DNA from: Bacteroides nordii WAL 11050 = JCM 12987
Lineage (GTDB): Bacteria > Bacteroidota > Bacteroidia > Bacteroidales > Bacteroidaceae
Length of the DNA stretch: 64,000 nt
Reading direction: 5' to 3'
NCBI GenBank assembly: GCA_000613465.1
Contig: BAJA01000019.1
Coordinates: 34,451-98,450, forward strand
Below are positions 1 through 9,853 of this stretch, piece by piece (within the stretch, counting starts at the first letter, position 1; every line of letters starts with the position of its first letter). The position numbers were made by a program, and so were the translations under genes. Under the pieces are notes generated by a model. That model worked only from the letters and a program-made list of their open reading frames with translations. It ran no database searches and was not told the origin of the DNA.

Positions 1-750
1 GTCTTCGGGCAATTGCTTATCACCAATGTAGATAGTAGGACGTTGGGTAGAGTCTACTGCCGCCAGAATAATCTGTGCACTCAATTTACCACCACGCACC
101 ACATTCTGCGAACTGGGAATGACGTAAGCATTAATCTGATTCACACGCACATCATGTACATCAATGTCTTTTGTCAATGTATGTAATACTTCACCTTCGG
201 CATAACGTATATCGCTCTGCAGTTTTGTAAGCAGAGTAACTGCAGCAGCTACTGGAGTACCTTCAAAAAGACGGGGAATGTTCAGCGTAAGGTTATCGCT
301 GATGATTTTCTTCTGTACCGGATCTTCTATCTGTGCCAGAATTTCGATTTTATATTTACTGATCCACGAAGCCAATTCTTTTCCTTTGCCCGTACGGGGG
401 GAAAACATCACATAAGAAGCTGCTTCCAGGTCTTCCTGGCTTGATTCATTAATCTTCGCTTTCAGGTCTCCCACGAAAACATAGAGTGAGTCGGACATCC
501 GCTTTACATGCATTGCTTTATCATACCACGGTCCCACCTTTTCAGGATTTTTCTCCATAGACTCCGCCAATGCATTGTACAGCGAACGGTTCTGTTCGGA
601 GGAATTGGATGTAGTACGCGTCAGGCTTTCATCCACAAGGGTAAAGCCACGCAACACATCCGAGGAGACGTTGAGTGCCAGCAATGCCATAAGAACGATA
701 TACATAAGGTTTATCATCTTCTGGCGCGGTGTCTGTGATCCAAAGCTCAT
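1..750 (-). CDS. gldM: GldM, type IX secretion/gliding motor protein (3' end cut by window)
   Basis: The first 250 codons are seen, starting at ATG 750 with MSFGSQTPRQKMINLMYIV and running open to base 1. GldM spans the inner membrane with one N-terminal helix (here near residues 12-30, INLMYIVLMALLALNV) and extends into the periplasm. There it joins GldL to form the proton-driven T9SS motor and contacts the GldK/GldN ring. The early hydrophobic segment and the position right behind gldL match the family. The gene starts 12 bases after the gldL stop, so the two are probably co-transcribed and translated together. gldN would be expected just beyond the left edge. No frame break is visible in this part. 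The family call rests on domain order and N-terminal sequence; the C-terminal domains are outside the window. Confidence 0.9.
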   Translation of the reverse strand, partial: MSFGSQTPRQKMINLMYIVLMALLALNVSSDVLRGFTLVDESLTRTTSNSSEQNRSLYNALAESMEKNPEKVGPWYDKAMHVKRMSDSLYVFVGDLKAKINESSQEDLEAASYVMFSPRTGKGKELASWISKYKIEILAQIEDPVQKKIISDNLTLNIPRLFEGTPVAAAVTLLTKLQSDIRYAEGEVLHTLTKDIDVHDVRVNQINAYVIPSSQNVVRGGKLSAQIILAAVDSTQRPTIYIGDKQLPED

Positions 751-762
751 AATTGTTCTTTT

Positions 763-1538
763 TTATTTTGAAGTCATAGCCTGCAACATACGGGCATACA
801 CTTCGTTGAGTTCTTCAATCTGACGGGCCATTCTGCGAGTTTGTTCATGTACCTGGTCAATGGTTCCTATTTGTGTACTTACACTACGCAACTGCATTTC
901 GTAAATAGCATTGATACCTGCAAGGTTTTTGCTCAACAGATTCATTTGTTCCGTATCCTGAGAAATAGTCTGTGCCTGTTCCGTACAACGGGAAAGCATT
1001 TCAGTCATCGCCTTCAACTGCTCCAGATAAGCAGCAGTAGCTTCTTCCATCTCCGGAGTAACAGGTGCATTATTCACCGGATCAGCAACAGACTGCACGG
1101 ATGGCACCGGAGCACCTGCCTGTACAGGCCCACCACCTTGTACCACTACTATCGAAGGACTTCCGCCGGCTGTAGCTACATTCCCTCCGAGCATAGCACC
1201 TGTATTCACCGGCGTTGCTCCCTGCTGAGACATAGCATCACCTGCAACCACAGTCCCAGCGGGTATAGCACCCACTACCATTGAATCTCCTGTCTCCTCT
1301 TTCCGCTTTACGCCCGAAAGATCGAAAGCAGAAAGGAAGAATATCAATACCTCAGTACCCATCCCGCAAACAACATAAAGTTGGCCCCCGGCAAGTGAGT
1401 TAATTTAAAGAGCGTGCCCATGATTACTACCGATGCTCCCCAGTTATAAGCGTAGTTCATGATTGTCTGTCCCTTGGGAGTAGACATAAAATCCTGTATT
1501 TTCTGCCGCAGACTTCTCTTATTATCTCTATTTGCCAT
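763..1538 (-). CDS. gldL: GldL, T9SS motor stator, with a one-base frame break
   Basis: Two overlapping frames together make one GldL. Frame 1 (1344-1538) starts MANRDNKRSLRQKIQDFMST, includes the first membrane helix and the motif FKLTHLPGANFMLF, and then stops. Frame 2 (763-1362) continues with MGTEVLIFFLSAFD, the second helix, and the long cytoplasmic region with a coiled-coil-like C-terminus. GldL has two membrane helices and couples proton flow to GldM. The junction near 1363-1366 reads GCG GGA TGG; one added base gives A-G-M-G-T, the usual GldL sequence. There is no slippery heptamer, so I read it as a missing base (true mutation or consensus error) and not as programmed frameshifting. 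If the break is real, the motor is inactivated, which would be surprising with all neighbours intact. Confidence 0.85.
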
Positions 1539-1540
1539 AA

Positions 1541-2989
1541 TTATCTTCCTTTCTTATTATAACCAACCTGTGTACGCACGCATCGGAAACCGATATAGGA
1601 ACGCTGTTCGTTTTGATATTCTGAAGTTCGGGCATCCGAACGGATAAATGCATTGACATCTTTCCATGAACCACCACGAACTACTTTCTTCTTCATCCTG
1701 TAGGGATCTTCTATAGCAGCATTGTACCGCAAATCCGGATTGACGTCGCTCATTGACATCACGCCCGACTCTGTATATACTGTCGATGTCCATTCAGAGA
1801 CATTACCTGCCATATCATAAAGTCCGTTCACATTGGGTGAATATGCCCCTACCCGGGTGGTAATCAGGTTACCGTCTTTCGTATAGTCTCCCTTACCAGG
1901 TTTGTAGTTAGCTTTGTAGCATCCCTTCTCATCTTTCGTCTCTTCGTCAGACCACGGGTATTTATTACCATCACGTCCGCGCGCTGCAAACTCCCATTCG
2001 GCTTCTGTCGGGAGGCGATAACGTTGTATGAACCGGGCTTGTCCTTTGAGTCCGGCAAGCAAATAATTGGTACGCCACACGCAGAAAGCATTTGCCTGTT
2101 CCCAGCTGATACCCACAATCGGATTGTCATTATAACTTGGATGATTGAAATACAGACGCATATATGACTCATGGTTCGCATTCGGGAAGTCATTTACCCA
2201 GCACGTTGTATCGGGATAGATATTAATGATGTAACTGTTCAGAAAATCCCATTCGCTGGAGAGCGGACGCGTAATCGTACGATTCACAATACGACCGTCA
2301 TCATCAATGTAAGCCGTATCTTTAGAAATCATAATCACCTCATCCGGATTGGCAGGAATATCTGTATTCTTATTGCGTTCCGTAGGATTCAAACGGTTAC
2401 GGCGCTTAGCAGCCTCCACATAGTCATAAACTTCATAGTAATAGTTCATTTGTGAAGCATCCAGCATCATCGTCCCATCCACCGGATGTTTCCTATAAAC
2501 GCTCTGGATAGCCATCTGTTCATTTTCTGTGGCTTTTCTCCATGGAATAGGTTTCGACCAGTTAAGATAAGGTTTGATAGGATTACCTTCCCGGTCTTCC
2601 TCTATTTTATAAAGTTCATTGCCTCCGTATGCCGGATCAGCAAGACGTTCACGAATAATAGAATCGCGCACCCAATATACAAACTGTTTGTATTTGGCCA
2701 CGGAAACCTCCGTCTCATCCATCCAGAAAGACTCCACCGATATTTCTTTTGTCGGTACGGGAGCCCCCCAAAGCGAATCCTGTTCTTCGGGGCCCATCTT
2801 CAGAGAACCTCGTTTTATCAGCACCATGCCATAAGGGGCGGGTTCGTTCCATGCCGTAGTACTGACACCTGTCACCTCTCCGCCAGGTGCGCCGGAGCCT
2901 CCTCCTACCATGCGTCCCATACACGAAGAAAGCAAAGCGACCAGCAACGTCACTGCTATACAGTTTTTACTTCTCATTCTTTTCTTCAC
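1541..2989 (-). CDS. gldK: GldK, T9SS ring lipoprotein (FGE-sulfatase fold)
   Basis: 482 aa. A lipoprotein signal peptide ends in LLSSCMG, with the lipobox cysteine near residue 23, so the protein should be anchored in the outer membrane. The rest is a formylglycine-generating-enzyme-like (SUMF1) domain, recognisable by SFWMDETEVSVAKYKQFV, YRLPTEAEWEFAARG, NVNGLYDMAGNVSEWTS and the C-terminal VVRGGSW...RSYIGFRCVR. In GldK this fold is structural: it forms the periplasmic ring with GldN that meets the GldLM motor. The gene ends two bases before the gldL start codon and begins two bases after the porP-like stop, so the cluster is one tight operon. The ORF is intact. Confidence 0.9.
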   Translation of the reverse strand: MKKRMRSKNCIAVTLLVALLSSCMGRMVGGGSGAPGGEVTGVSTTAWNEPAPYGMVLIKRGSLKMGPEEQDSLWGAPVPTKEISVESFWMDETEVSVAKYKQFVYWVRDSIIRERLADPAYGGNELYKIEEDREGNPIKPYLNWSKPIPWRKATENEQMAIQSVYRKHPVDGTMMLDASQMNYYYEVYDYVEAAKRRNRLNPTERNKNTDIPANPDEVIMISKDTAYIDDDGRIVNRTITRPLSSEWDFLNSYIINIYPDTTCWVNDFPNANHESYMRLYFNHPSYNDNPIVGISWEQANAFCVWRTNYLLAGLKGQARFIQRYRLPTEAEWEFAARGRDGNKYPWSDEETKDEKGCYKANYKPGKGDYTKDGNLITTRVGAYSPNVNGLYDMAGNVSEWTSTVYTESGVMSMSDVNPDLRYNAAIEDPYRMKKKVVRGGSWKDVNAFIRSDARTSEYQNEQRSYIGFRCVRTQVGYNKKGR

Positions 2990-2991
2990 AA

Positions 2992-3957
2992 TTATAAGAT
3001 TCGTATACTCTTATGTTTATTCTTACTTTTCTTAAATAAATTGATATCCATCGCATAACTTACTACCAGATCATGGCTCCCGTTTCCGATCCCAATCTTC
3101 GATGTATAAGCCTCGTAAGCATATCCTACTGTTATTCCACGAATCGTAGCTCCCAGACTGATTGTAACAGAAACTCCCGGCGAATAGGTGAGTCCACCAA
3201 CAAATACTCTTTCGTTAAAAGTGTACAATACACGACCTGTCATATCGAGTCTTACCGAAGTTAAATTACTCTGTAATAAGAGCGATGGTTGTATGGAAAC
3301 TAACGGATTACGAGTCTGAATATTGTATCCTCCCGTGAAATAAAGCATTGGATCAACCTTAAATTCATTGGTCGTACCGCTCTCTTGTGTCCCGAATTCT
3401 ACGGTTGGTGAGGTTAAATGTTGCCCAGAAAAACCGACATAAAATTTCGGATGCGAATAAAATCCACCTATCCCCAAATCAAGCCCCATACCACTTTGTT
3501 GCTGGGTAGGAAAAGCCGGATCATCCTGTTGGTCTTCTCCGAGATAAATATTTGCAGGATCAAAAGAGACATTGATAAAGCCCACCTGTAAACCAATGCC
3601 CAACCTTCCTTTCCGTATCTGGTGCTTATAAGAATACTGCAACCAGACACGTTGATTTCTAAAGAGTCCGATACCCTCATTGAAAAAACCCGCTCCTACT
3701 CCATGCTTTTTATTGAACAGCGAAAAAGGCATGTCAGCCCCAAAATACATACTACGCGGAGCATGGGTGAAGTTCATCATTTGCATAGAATATGTACCGG
3801 AAATATTGAGTTTATCAGTCTGTCCTGCCCACGCAGGGTTATAAAAGCCCTTCAAATCCCAGTATTGAGTGAAGTGCACATCAAACTGCGCCTTGACTTT
3901 CAAAGAAGAGAACAAAGCCAGGGTAGTGAGGATACATATAAAAAGAAACCGGTTCAT
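2992..3957 (-). CDS. porP: PorP/SprF family outer-membrane protein
   Basis: 321 aa with a signal peptide ending around SSLKVKAQ. The N-terminus of the mature protein carries the PorP/SprF signature: FDVHFTQYWDLKGFYNPAWAG (split by my reading as DVHFTQY and NPAWAG), followed by a predicted beta-barrel of alternating aromatic and polar residues. PorP/SprF proteins are outer-membrane barrels tied to the T9SS; genomes often have many copies, and the copy upstream of gldK is the one linked to the motor complex. It is first in the porP-gldK-gldL-gldM operon. Bases 3958-4094 upstream are AT-rich and should hold the promoter; I could not fix its elements. The exact orthologue (porP versus a paralogue) is inferred from position. 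Confidence 0.85.
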   Translation of the reverse strand: MNRFLFICILTTLALFSSLKVKAQFDVHFTQYWDLKGFYNPAWAGQTDKLNISGTYSMQMMNFTHAPRSMYFGADMPFSLFNKKHGVGAGFFNEGIGLFRNQRVWLQYSYKHQIRKGRLGIGLQVGFINVSFDPANIYLGEDQQDDPAFPTQQQSGMGLDLGIGGFYSHPKFYVGFSGQHLTSPTVEFGTQESGTTNEFKVDPMLYFTGGYNIQTRNPLVSIQPSLLLQSNLTSVRLDMTGRVLYTFNERVFVGGLTYSPGVSVTISLGATIRGITVGYAYEAYTSKIGIGNGSHDLVVSYAMDINLFKKSKNKHKSIRIL

Positions 3958-4094
3958 CAGTATAAAGAACTATAAAACCGAAAAAAAATTGTGCGGAAGG
4001 AGTAAATCAACTATTTTTCTGTTAATCAGATTTTCAGAAAACACGAAATTCGCATATCAAACCAATGAATGGGCAACAAAACAACCGGATTTTG

Positions 4095-4646
4095 TTAAAT
4101 AAGAAACAACAAGAGAGCTAAAATCCTGCGTAAATCATGAAGTGCTGAAGTATAAAGAGACTTTACCGTATTAACGGAAATAGCCAGTTTGTCTGCCACC
4201 TCCTGATTAGTACTATTATGGTATAATTTCATCTCTACCACTCTGCGTTTCTGGGGTGAAAGTTCCCGAATGGCTTGTTGAACATCATCCAATCGTTTTT
4301 CTTTAAGTATTTTTATTTCTTTATCGCTGGAATCATCAATTACATGATTGACATAATCCTCTACATTTTCATGATAATGCTGCGACTTCAATATATTCAG
4401 CAAGTGATTTTTTGCAATAGTAAAAAGAAAGTTTCTGAAAGGTGTGTTTTTATCTTTAGTACGCCTTTTGTCCCAGATCCTAAAAAAGATATCCTGTAAA
4501 GCATCCTCCGCCAACTCTGCAGAATGCAGATAATGATAACACAGCACATAAACAGCCCGCCCATACTTTTTGTACAGGTGTGTAAACGCAAGCTGACTGT
4601 CATGTTCTTGCATTTGTTTTACTAAATAGTAATCATCGGGCAACAT
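4095..4646 (-). CDS. ECF-type RNA polymerase sigma-70 factor
   Basis: 183 aa. Sigma region 2 is seen at about residues 18-60 (AFTHLYKKYGRAVYVLCYHYL then AEDALQDIFFRIWDKR). Region 4 is at about 118-172, with a helix-turn-helix (NQEVADKLAISVNTVKSLYTSAL) and the hydrophobic end ILALLLFLI typical of Bacteroidales ECF factors. It should direct RNA polymerase to one or a few promoters and be held by a FecR-type anti-sigma factor. The nearest FecR is at 16838-17749, at the other end of the same-strand locus. The usual order is sigma directly upstream of fecR; here sigma is the last gene, 113 bases beyond the reconstructed phosphatase stop. Pairing with that FecR is inference; another FecR elsewhere in the genome is possible. 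Confidence 0.9.
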   Translation of the reverse strand: MLPDDYYLVKQMQEHDSQLAFTHLYKKYGRAVYVLCYHYLHSAELAEDALQDIFFRIWDKRRTKDKNTPFRNFLFTIAKNHLLNILKSQHYHENVEDYVNHVIDDSSDKEIKILKEKRLDDVQQAIRELSPQKRRVVEMKLYHNSTNQEVADKLAISVNTVKSLYTSALHDLRRILALLLFLI

Positions 4647-4759
4647 TTATGAGTCTGTATTATAATAAGAAAGAGTCACCGGAAAGACAATATCCTCCCG
4701 GTAAATCCTTCAATGTCACTATCTTTTATAAAATTCCAATGTCTTTGTTTCCTGATCTA

Positions 4760-6443
4760 TTAAAGATTAGAAGATAGTTTGCAAGGCAAATAAAACATAT
4801 TAGTGCTCTCCACATATACCACAACGGAACCCACATGGAAGGGTTTCCCATTGAAAGTACCCACAGACTTATTCGCCTGAACAGACAAAGTATTCTTCTT
4901 TTTCACTGTTAAATACAGGAAAATGGGGATCTGTTTTATCAATACTCCATTTACAATCTGCAAAGACATCCGTATGTTTACTGAATAACTCGCGGGACAG
5001 CGCAGGCAAACTTTTATCAAAGCCGGAAACATCGGTCAGATAACGGTTAATCTCTATATTGGTATTAAGTCCCATAGGTACATCCCCCTTGGGATGGTAG
5101 CAAGCCAATATAACATCTTCCCCGGTATGCATTCCGGAAGTAAAACCAATGTAGTTATGCCGGTTGAGTATATTGCTCAATGCTCCGACAAGAGTCTGTT
5201 CGTCACTGGCTTTCATATAGTCCTGAGGTATTTGTTTCTGAACCGACACAAGCATGGCTACTTCATCATCGGTGATATCGATATTTGTATATCTCTTAAC
5301 AATACCTTTGTAATCCTGAGATTGAGCTTTCTTAAGCAAATCACCCAAATGGCGGACACTGGCACGAACCTCGGATAAAGAATGAAACAAGGTATCAATG
5401 CTTGCTCTCGTACAATCATTCAAATCATATCTTCCGATAGAGAAACCACTATTGCCATGATCGGATAATATAACGACTGTAGTATTCCCATCTTGTTTAG
5501 CAAAGGTAATTGCAGAATGAATGGCCCGGTCGAAATCAAGATATTCGGTGATACACGCTGCCGGATCATGGGCATGGGCAGCCCAATCTACTTTACTCCC
5601 CTCCACCATTAAAAAGAATCCGTTGGGATTCTGAGACAACAGTTCAATCGCTTTTTCTGTCATTTCCTGTAAAGACGGTATTCGTGTCGTATCTGTATCA
5701 AGCACATATGGTAAGTCCATGTCTTCCCAAAGCGCCCATACTTTGCCCTCTTTATGCCTGCGGAATCCTTGCAGATCATTACACAAATAAGTCGTATTGG
5801 TACTCTGAAGATGTATTTTCATGTCATCAGTTATCAATGAATTTCCTCCTCCGAACATAACATCCAGATTCTGATAAATCATTTGTGAGCCGAGCTCGGT
5901 ATAATTACTACGACGAGGTCCATGGGCAGAACAAGCAGCCGGAGTAGCATGTGGAAATTCCACAGTGACTACCAAACCGGCAGACCTACTTTTTAATATT
6001 TTTGCAGCCTCCAGAACGGTTGCCAAAGGTTGGTATGCCATTGTAGAATCAACCTCCAACAAATCATTTGCACCATCTGCCGGCGGATAAACAGATATAT
6101 TCCCCGATTGTTGAGGCATCCCTGTCATATAGGCACTCATTGCCGGAGCTGAATCAACAATAGGAGCATTCGACGAATACGTCTTTACTAAACCACATAG
6201 CCAGGGGTCAATATATAGATTGCTGCCACCAAGCTGATTGTAAATCTGATACCAGCGGGCAGCCGATAATATATCAACCGAAGTACCATCAGTAAGCATC
6301 ACAATGAGATTCTTTGTCGGTCTCACGACAGAACGATAATGTGCAGCACCATCGTCCTGTCCCATTACCAGCATTCCATTCAATGCCAGAACAAAATACA
6401 GAAGAAATCGCTTCCGTAGACTCAGTTTTAAATAATAAGACAT
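4760..6443 (-). CDS. Alkaline phosphatase, secreted, with C-terminal frame break
   Basis: The intact frame (4869-6443, 524 aa) is a PhoA-type phosphomonoesterase with an N-terminal signal peptide (about 1-28). Visible active-site elements: LTDGTS (residues 50-55, first metal Asp), VDSAP with nucleophile Ser98, PHATPAA, MVEGSKVDWAAH (metal ligands), LSDHGNSG, and SGMHTGEDV. It hydrolyses phosphate monoesters in the periplasm or outside the cell. The frame stops after FPVFNSEKEEYF, while the +1 frame continues with KKNTLSVQANKSVGTFNGKP to a stop at 4760, which looks like the natural C-terminal tail. The switch lies in a run of five A on the coding strand (4899-4903); four A restore one frame. 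The catalytic core is complete either way. It follows the EEP fusion gene by 33 bases, so both probably share a transcript. Confidence 0.85.
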
Positions 6444-6476
6444 CTTATAAACCTAAATTTATTATTAAATCACACA

Positions 6477-8987
6477 TCATTCTTTTATAAATCGCAATAC
6501 TTCCTGATGGGTAGCAGTACGTACTAATACTATATAGAATCCGGTTGGCAAAGCGGTACCAATATGTACACCCTTTTCATTAAAATTCTTTATCAGAACC
6601 ACTCTTCCTGTCCTGTCATAAACATGGCAAGATGCTCCCACAGGTACCTTATCCGAATCCGCGACCAGCCAACCATCAACATAACTCAACAAATAACCAT
6701 TCTCTTTTGTAGTAGAAATGCCCACATTTACACCACATTCGATCGCTCCAATGGTACTACTTCCCAAAACGGAACGTGCAGTTCCTATCTGGTCATACAA
6801 TAAAAAGCTTTGAAGAGCACCATCATTATCCAGATCAATATGAAGCAATTCTTCACTCAACTGTCCGGTTGATAAAATATTAATAGAGTTTCCGGCAAAC
6901 TCAGGATTTTTAATGCGGACATATGCACTATACGGCATCTGCTCCAGCTGAGCAGTAAACACCCCTTCGCTGACATCTCCTTCAAACAGGAGGTTAATAG
7001 CATTCAGACCATCGGATGGGGTGTAAGCCAGAATATCTGTAGCTCCAGATTTTATATTATTACTTTCGGGTGACGTATATACATTGTATTGAGACGTAAG
7101 TAGCGTTGCGTCGGCCGAGAAATAGATATCTCCACCTGTTGTTGCCGTAGAAAAATTACCAGCAATAACATTGTTATACAGATTCACATTACCTTTCCGG
7201 ATATAAACAGCCGCACCATAGAAATTCGCTCCCAAACCACCATCCGGCTTTAAACACTCATTATAATTACCGGTAATCGTATTGTTTACAAGCGAAACGG
7301 TTGCACCGGAAGCTGCATATATGTAAATGCCGCCTCCCATGATAGAATTCATAATACCGCTTGCCACACGACAGGAATTATTGGCAAACGTATTATTTAC
7401 CAAAGTTATTGTAGCAGCGGTACCAGCATCATCAAAACAGAAAGTTCCTTGTTGGGAAGCTGTATTCGTAACAAATGAGTTCGCATACATATAACCATTT
7501 GACGTACCACCCACATGTATAGCAGCACCCGATGTTGCCGTATTATCACTAAACAATGAATGCCTGATATCATACGGCCACAATGAAGAATCAATACGTA
7601 TGGCACCTCCGGTTACAGCCCGGTTTGAAGTAAACCTGCAACCATCCAACAGCACTTTCCCCGTTGAATAAATACAGGCACCACAGCCACTAACATAGTT
7701 TTCTATAAAATCCGTATTGACAGCTTTCACCCCTAAACCCAATGCCTGTATAGCACCACCATTAACCGACAAGCTCTCATCGGAATAGAAATCACATATC
7801 GTAAAATTTTCAAGATGCAGAAAAGCCGGCGCATCCGCCACTATAAAATGCCGAGAGTTGTCTTCACAAGAACCATTTTGATTATAATCTCCGGATACAA
7901 CAGTCTTTCCTATAATCCGGGTAAAGTTATCGTTATATCCACCTATAAAACTGAGCGTCTGGGGCAATACTAAACATTCATCACGGGTATTACCAATATA
8001 AAACTGACCTTCGGTCACACATATGGTATCACATTGCTGCGCAATGGTTGTAGCCTTTTGCAAAGTACGTAGTGGCTTATTAAGAGAGCCATCGTTATCA
8101 TCATTCCCCTGAGTAGAAACATAAATACGGGGAGTTCTGTTAACCTCCTTAAGGCTAACCGTAATTTGTACCGGGAAGTGATCCGAAGGAGTCATTCCCC
8201 GTCCAAAATCTTCGTTTATCGTTGCATACGATCCCACATCGGCTTTACGGCAGTAAATATAATCAATACGCTGAGAACCGAAAGAGAGAGCCCAATTACT
8301 ATAGGTACCTTCCTGTCCTGTCGGTTCAGTAGCCGATAAAAGACGACTGTCTCTAAAGAAAGCACCAAAGGTAGTATGCACCATTGTCTCTCCCGGAGAT
8401 GAGTTGAAATCACCACAAATAAAACAAGGATAGTTCCCGGCTATCCCGAGCATTGTTTCTACATTGACACGAGCCCCCTCACGCCTGGCAATGGTGCCTG
8501 CATTGTCGAGATGCGTAGAGCAATAGTAGAATATTTCATCTGTCTGTTTATCCTGCAATTTTACCCATACCGAAACACGCCGGTAAGCGGCATCCCATGA
8601 TATTACAGGTTTCTCAGGATCCTCTGAAAGAAAGAAACGTCCTTTATCCAGCAATGTATACCGGCTGGTACGCCAGGCAACTCCCACACCTTCGCCCACA
8701 TCACTTAAAAGATGAGAATCACGCCCCCAATATTCCAGACCGTAATCTGGCAGAAGTGATTTCAGGTCATTGTACTGGACTTTTTTCATTTCCTGAATGC
8801 CTATAACATCGTACTCCTTACCGGTAATGATACGGGCAACATACTCTTTCCTATTCGTCCATGCCTTATCACCGGTATCCTTGTCGGAAAGTACCCGGAT
8901 ATTATAAGATCCCATCCGGTGAATATCTGCATGCAACGGAGCAAGTAGCAACAACAACAGACTCAATATGTAAATACATTTTTTCAT
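6477..8987 (-). CDS. EEP-family hydrolase fused to beta-helix domain and T9SS-type C-terminal domain
   Basis: 836 aa in three parts. After a signal peptide (about 1-20), residues 25-280 form an endonuclease/exonuclease/phosphatase domain: YNIRVLS, GIQEM (metal Glu), CSTHLDN, CGDFNSSPGE, and the final SDHFPVQI. Residues about 287-750 form a right-handed beta-helix of the adhesin/pectate-lyase type (IYVSTQGNDDNDGS start; repeats such as FTSNRAVTGGAI and NNTFANN). The last ~80 residues (CHVYDRTGRVVL ... LPTGFYIVLV ... EVLRFIKE) look like a type A T9SS sorting domain. EEP enzymes cut phosphodiesters or phosphomonoesters: DNA, sphingomyelin or inositol phosphates. The substrate cannot be told from sequence. 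It is paralogous to the single-domain gene just upstream. Confidence 0.85.
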   Translation of the reverse strand: MKKCIYILSLLLLLLAPLHADIHRMGSYNIRVLSDKDTGDKAWTNRKEYVARIITGKEYDVIGIQEMKKVQYNDLKSLLPDYGLEYWGRDSHLLSDVGEGVGVAWRTSRYTLLDKGRFFLSEDPEKPVISWDAAYRRVSVWVKLQDKQTDEIFYYCSTHLDNAGTIARREGARVNVETMLGIAGNYPCFICGDFNSSPGETMVHTTFGAFFRDSRLLSATEPTGQEGTYSNWALSFGSQRIDYIYCRKADVGSYATINEDFGRGMTPSDHFPVQITVSLKEVNRTPRIYVSTQGNDDNDGSLNKPLRTLQKATTIAQQCDTICVTEGQFYIGNTRDECLVLPQTLSFIGGYNDNFTRIIGKTVVSGDYNQNGSCEDNSRHFIVADAPAFLHLENFTICDFYSDESLSVNGGAIQALGLGVKAVNTDFIENYVSGCGACIYSTGKVLLDGCRFTSNRAVTGGAIRIDSSLWPYDIRHSLFSDNTATSGAAIHVGGTSNGYMYANSFVTNTASQQGTFCFDDAGTAATITLVNNTFANNSCRVASGIMNSIMGGGIYIYAASGATVSLVNNTITGNYNECLKPDGGLGANFYGAAVYIRKGNVNLYNNVIAGNFSTATTGGDIYFSADATLLTSQYNVYTSPESNNIKSGATDILAYTPSDGLNAINLLFEGDVSEGVFTAQLEQMPYSAYVRIKNPEFAGNSINILSTGQLSEELLHIDLDNDGALQSFLLYDQIGTARSVLGSSTIGAIECGVNVGISTTKENGYLLSYVDGWLVADSDKVPVGASCHVYDRTGRVVLIKNFNEKGVHIGTALPTGFYIVLVRTATHQEVLRFIKE

Positions 8988-9004
8988 ATATGGTATTTTG
9001 AAAG

Positions 9005-9853
9005 TTATTTAGACAAACGTACCTTAATCTGCACCGGAATATGATCAGAAGGCATTAGTGCCCGACCGTAGTCCTTCACGATCGTTTTATAAGACAGGAC
9101 CTCTGCTTTACGGCAGTACACATAATCTATCCGCTGGGTGGTAGGCTGATGTAACCAATTACAGTAGGTGCCTTCATAACCTTCCGGCTTCTTTTTTGAG
9201 ACAATACGGCTATCTTCAAATTGCCCAGCAAACACCTCGTGAACAGCCGTTTCATGCGGTTCGGCATTCAAATCACCCACAATAAAAGCGGGAGTATCTC
9301 CGGCAACCTCCAATATCTTGCTGACATTCAGTCCGGCTCCTTTCATACGTGCCGTCTTACCCTCATTATCAAAATGCGTAGAACAGAAACAAAAAACATC
9401 ACCTGTCCTTTTATCTTTGAGTTTCACATAAACCGATACACGTTTATAGGCAGCATCCCATGCAATCCCCGGCTCCCCGGGAGTCTCCGTCAAAAAGAAG
9501 TGTCCCTGTTCAAGAAGCGTATAACGGTCTTTCAAAAAAGCAACTCCTACTCCTTCCCCCTCACTGTCAGAAGCAGAGTTACGCCCCCAGGCAACTAACT
9601 CATAGTTGGGTAAAAGTGCCTCTAAATCCTGTTTCTGCCGACTGCCTGCAATTTCCTGAAAACCGATAACATCGTATTTATTGTCAATAACAGTTCTTGC
9701 AATATAACCCTTACGATTGTCCCAATCCTTTTCTCCCGTATCTTTGGAAGTCTGTATACGCAAATTGTAAGTACCCAACCGATAGGTATGCGCAGCCATG
9801 CCCATAAAGGGCATGACCAACGCAAATAACACTAATAAATGGATTCGTTTCAT
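9005..9853 (-). CDS. Secreted endonuclease/exonuclease/phosphatase family protein
   Basis: 282 aa, signal peptide about 1-20 (ending in MGMAAH). A complete EEP catalytic set is seen: YNLRIQ, GFQEIAG, CSTHFDNEG, VGDLNAEPHE, QRIDYVYC and the final PSDHIPVQI. It closely resembles the EEP half of the next gene, so a duplication with or without the beta-helix tail is likely. Its ATG overlaps the stop of the preceding beta-helix gene (ATGA, 9850-9853), which implies translational coupling. No T9SS tail or membrane anchor is seen, so it may act in the periplasm while the fusion paralogue acts at the surface. Substrate unknown. Confidence 0.85.
   Translation of the reverse strand: MKRIHLLVLFALVMPFMGMAAHTYRLGTYNLRIQTSKDTGEKDWDNRKGYIARTVIDNKYDVIGFQEIAGSRQKQDLEALLPNYELVAWGRNSASDSEGEGVGVAFLKDRYTLLEQGHFFLTETPGEPGIAWDAAYKRVSVYVKLKDKRTGDVFCFCSTHFDNEGKTARMKGAGLNVSKILEVAGDTPAFIVGDLNAEPHETAVHEVFAGQFEDSRIVSKKKPEGYEGTYCNWLHQPTTQRIDYVYCRKAEVLSYKTIVKDYGRALMPSDHIPVQIKVRLSK

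Noticed and set aside
1344..1370. Programmed frameshift in gldL
   Set aside because: No slippery heptamer or downstream structure is seen, and many other genes in the window show similar one-base breaks.
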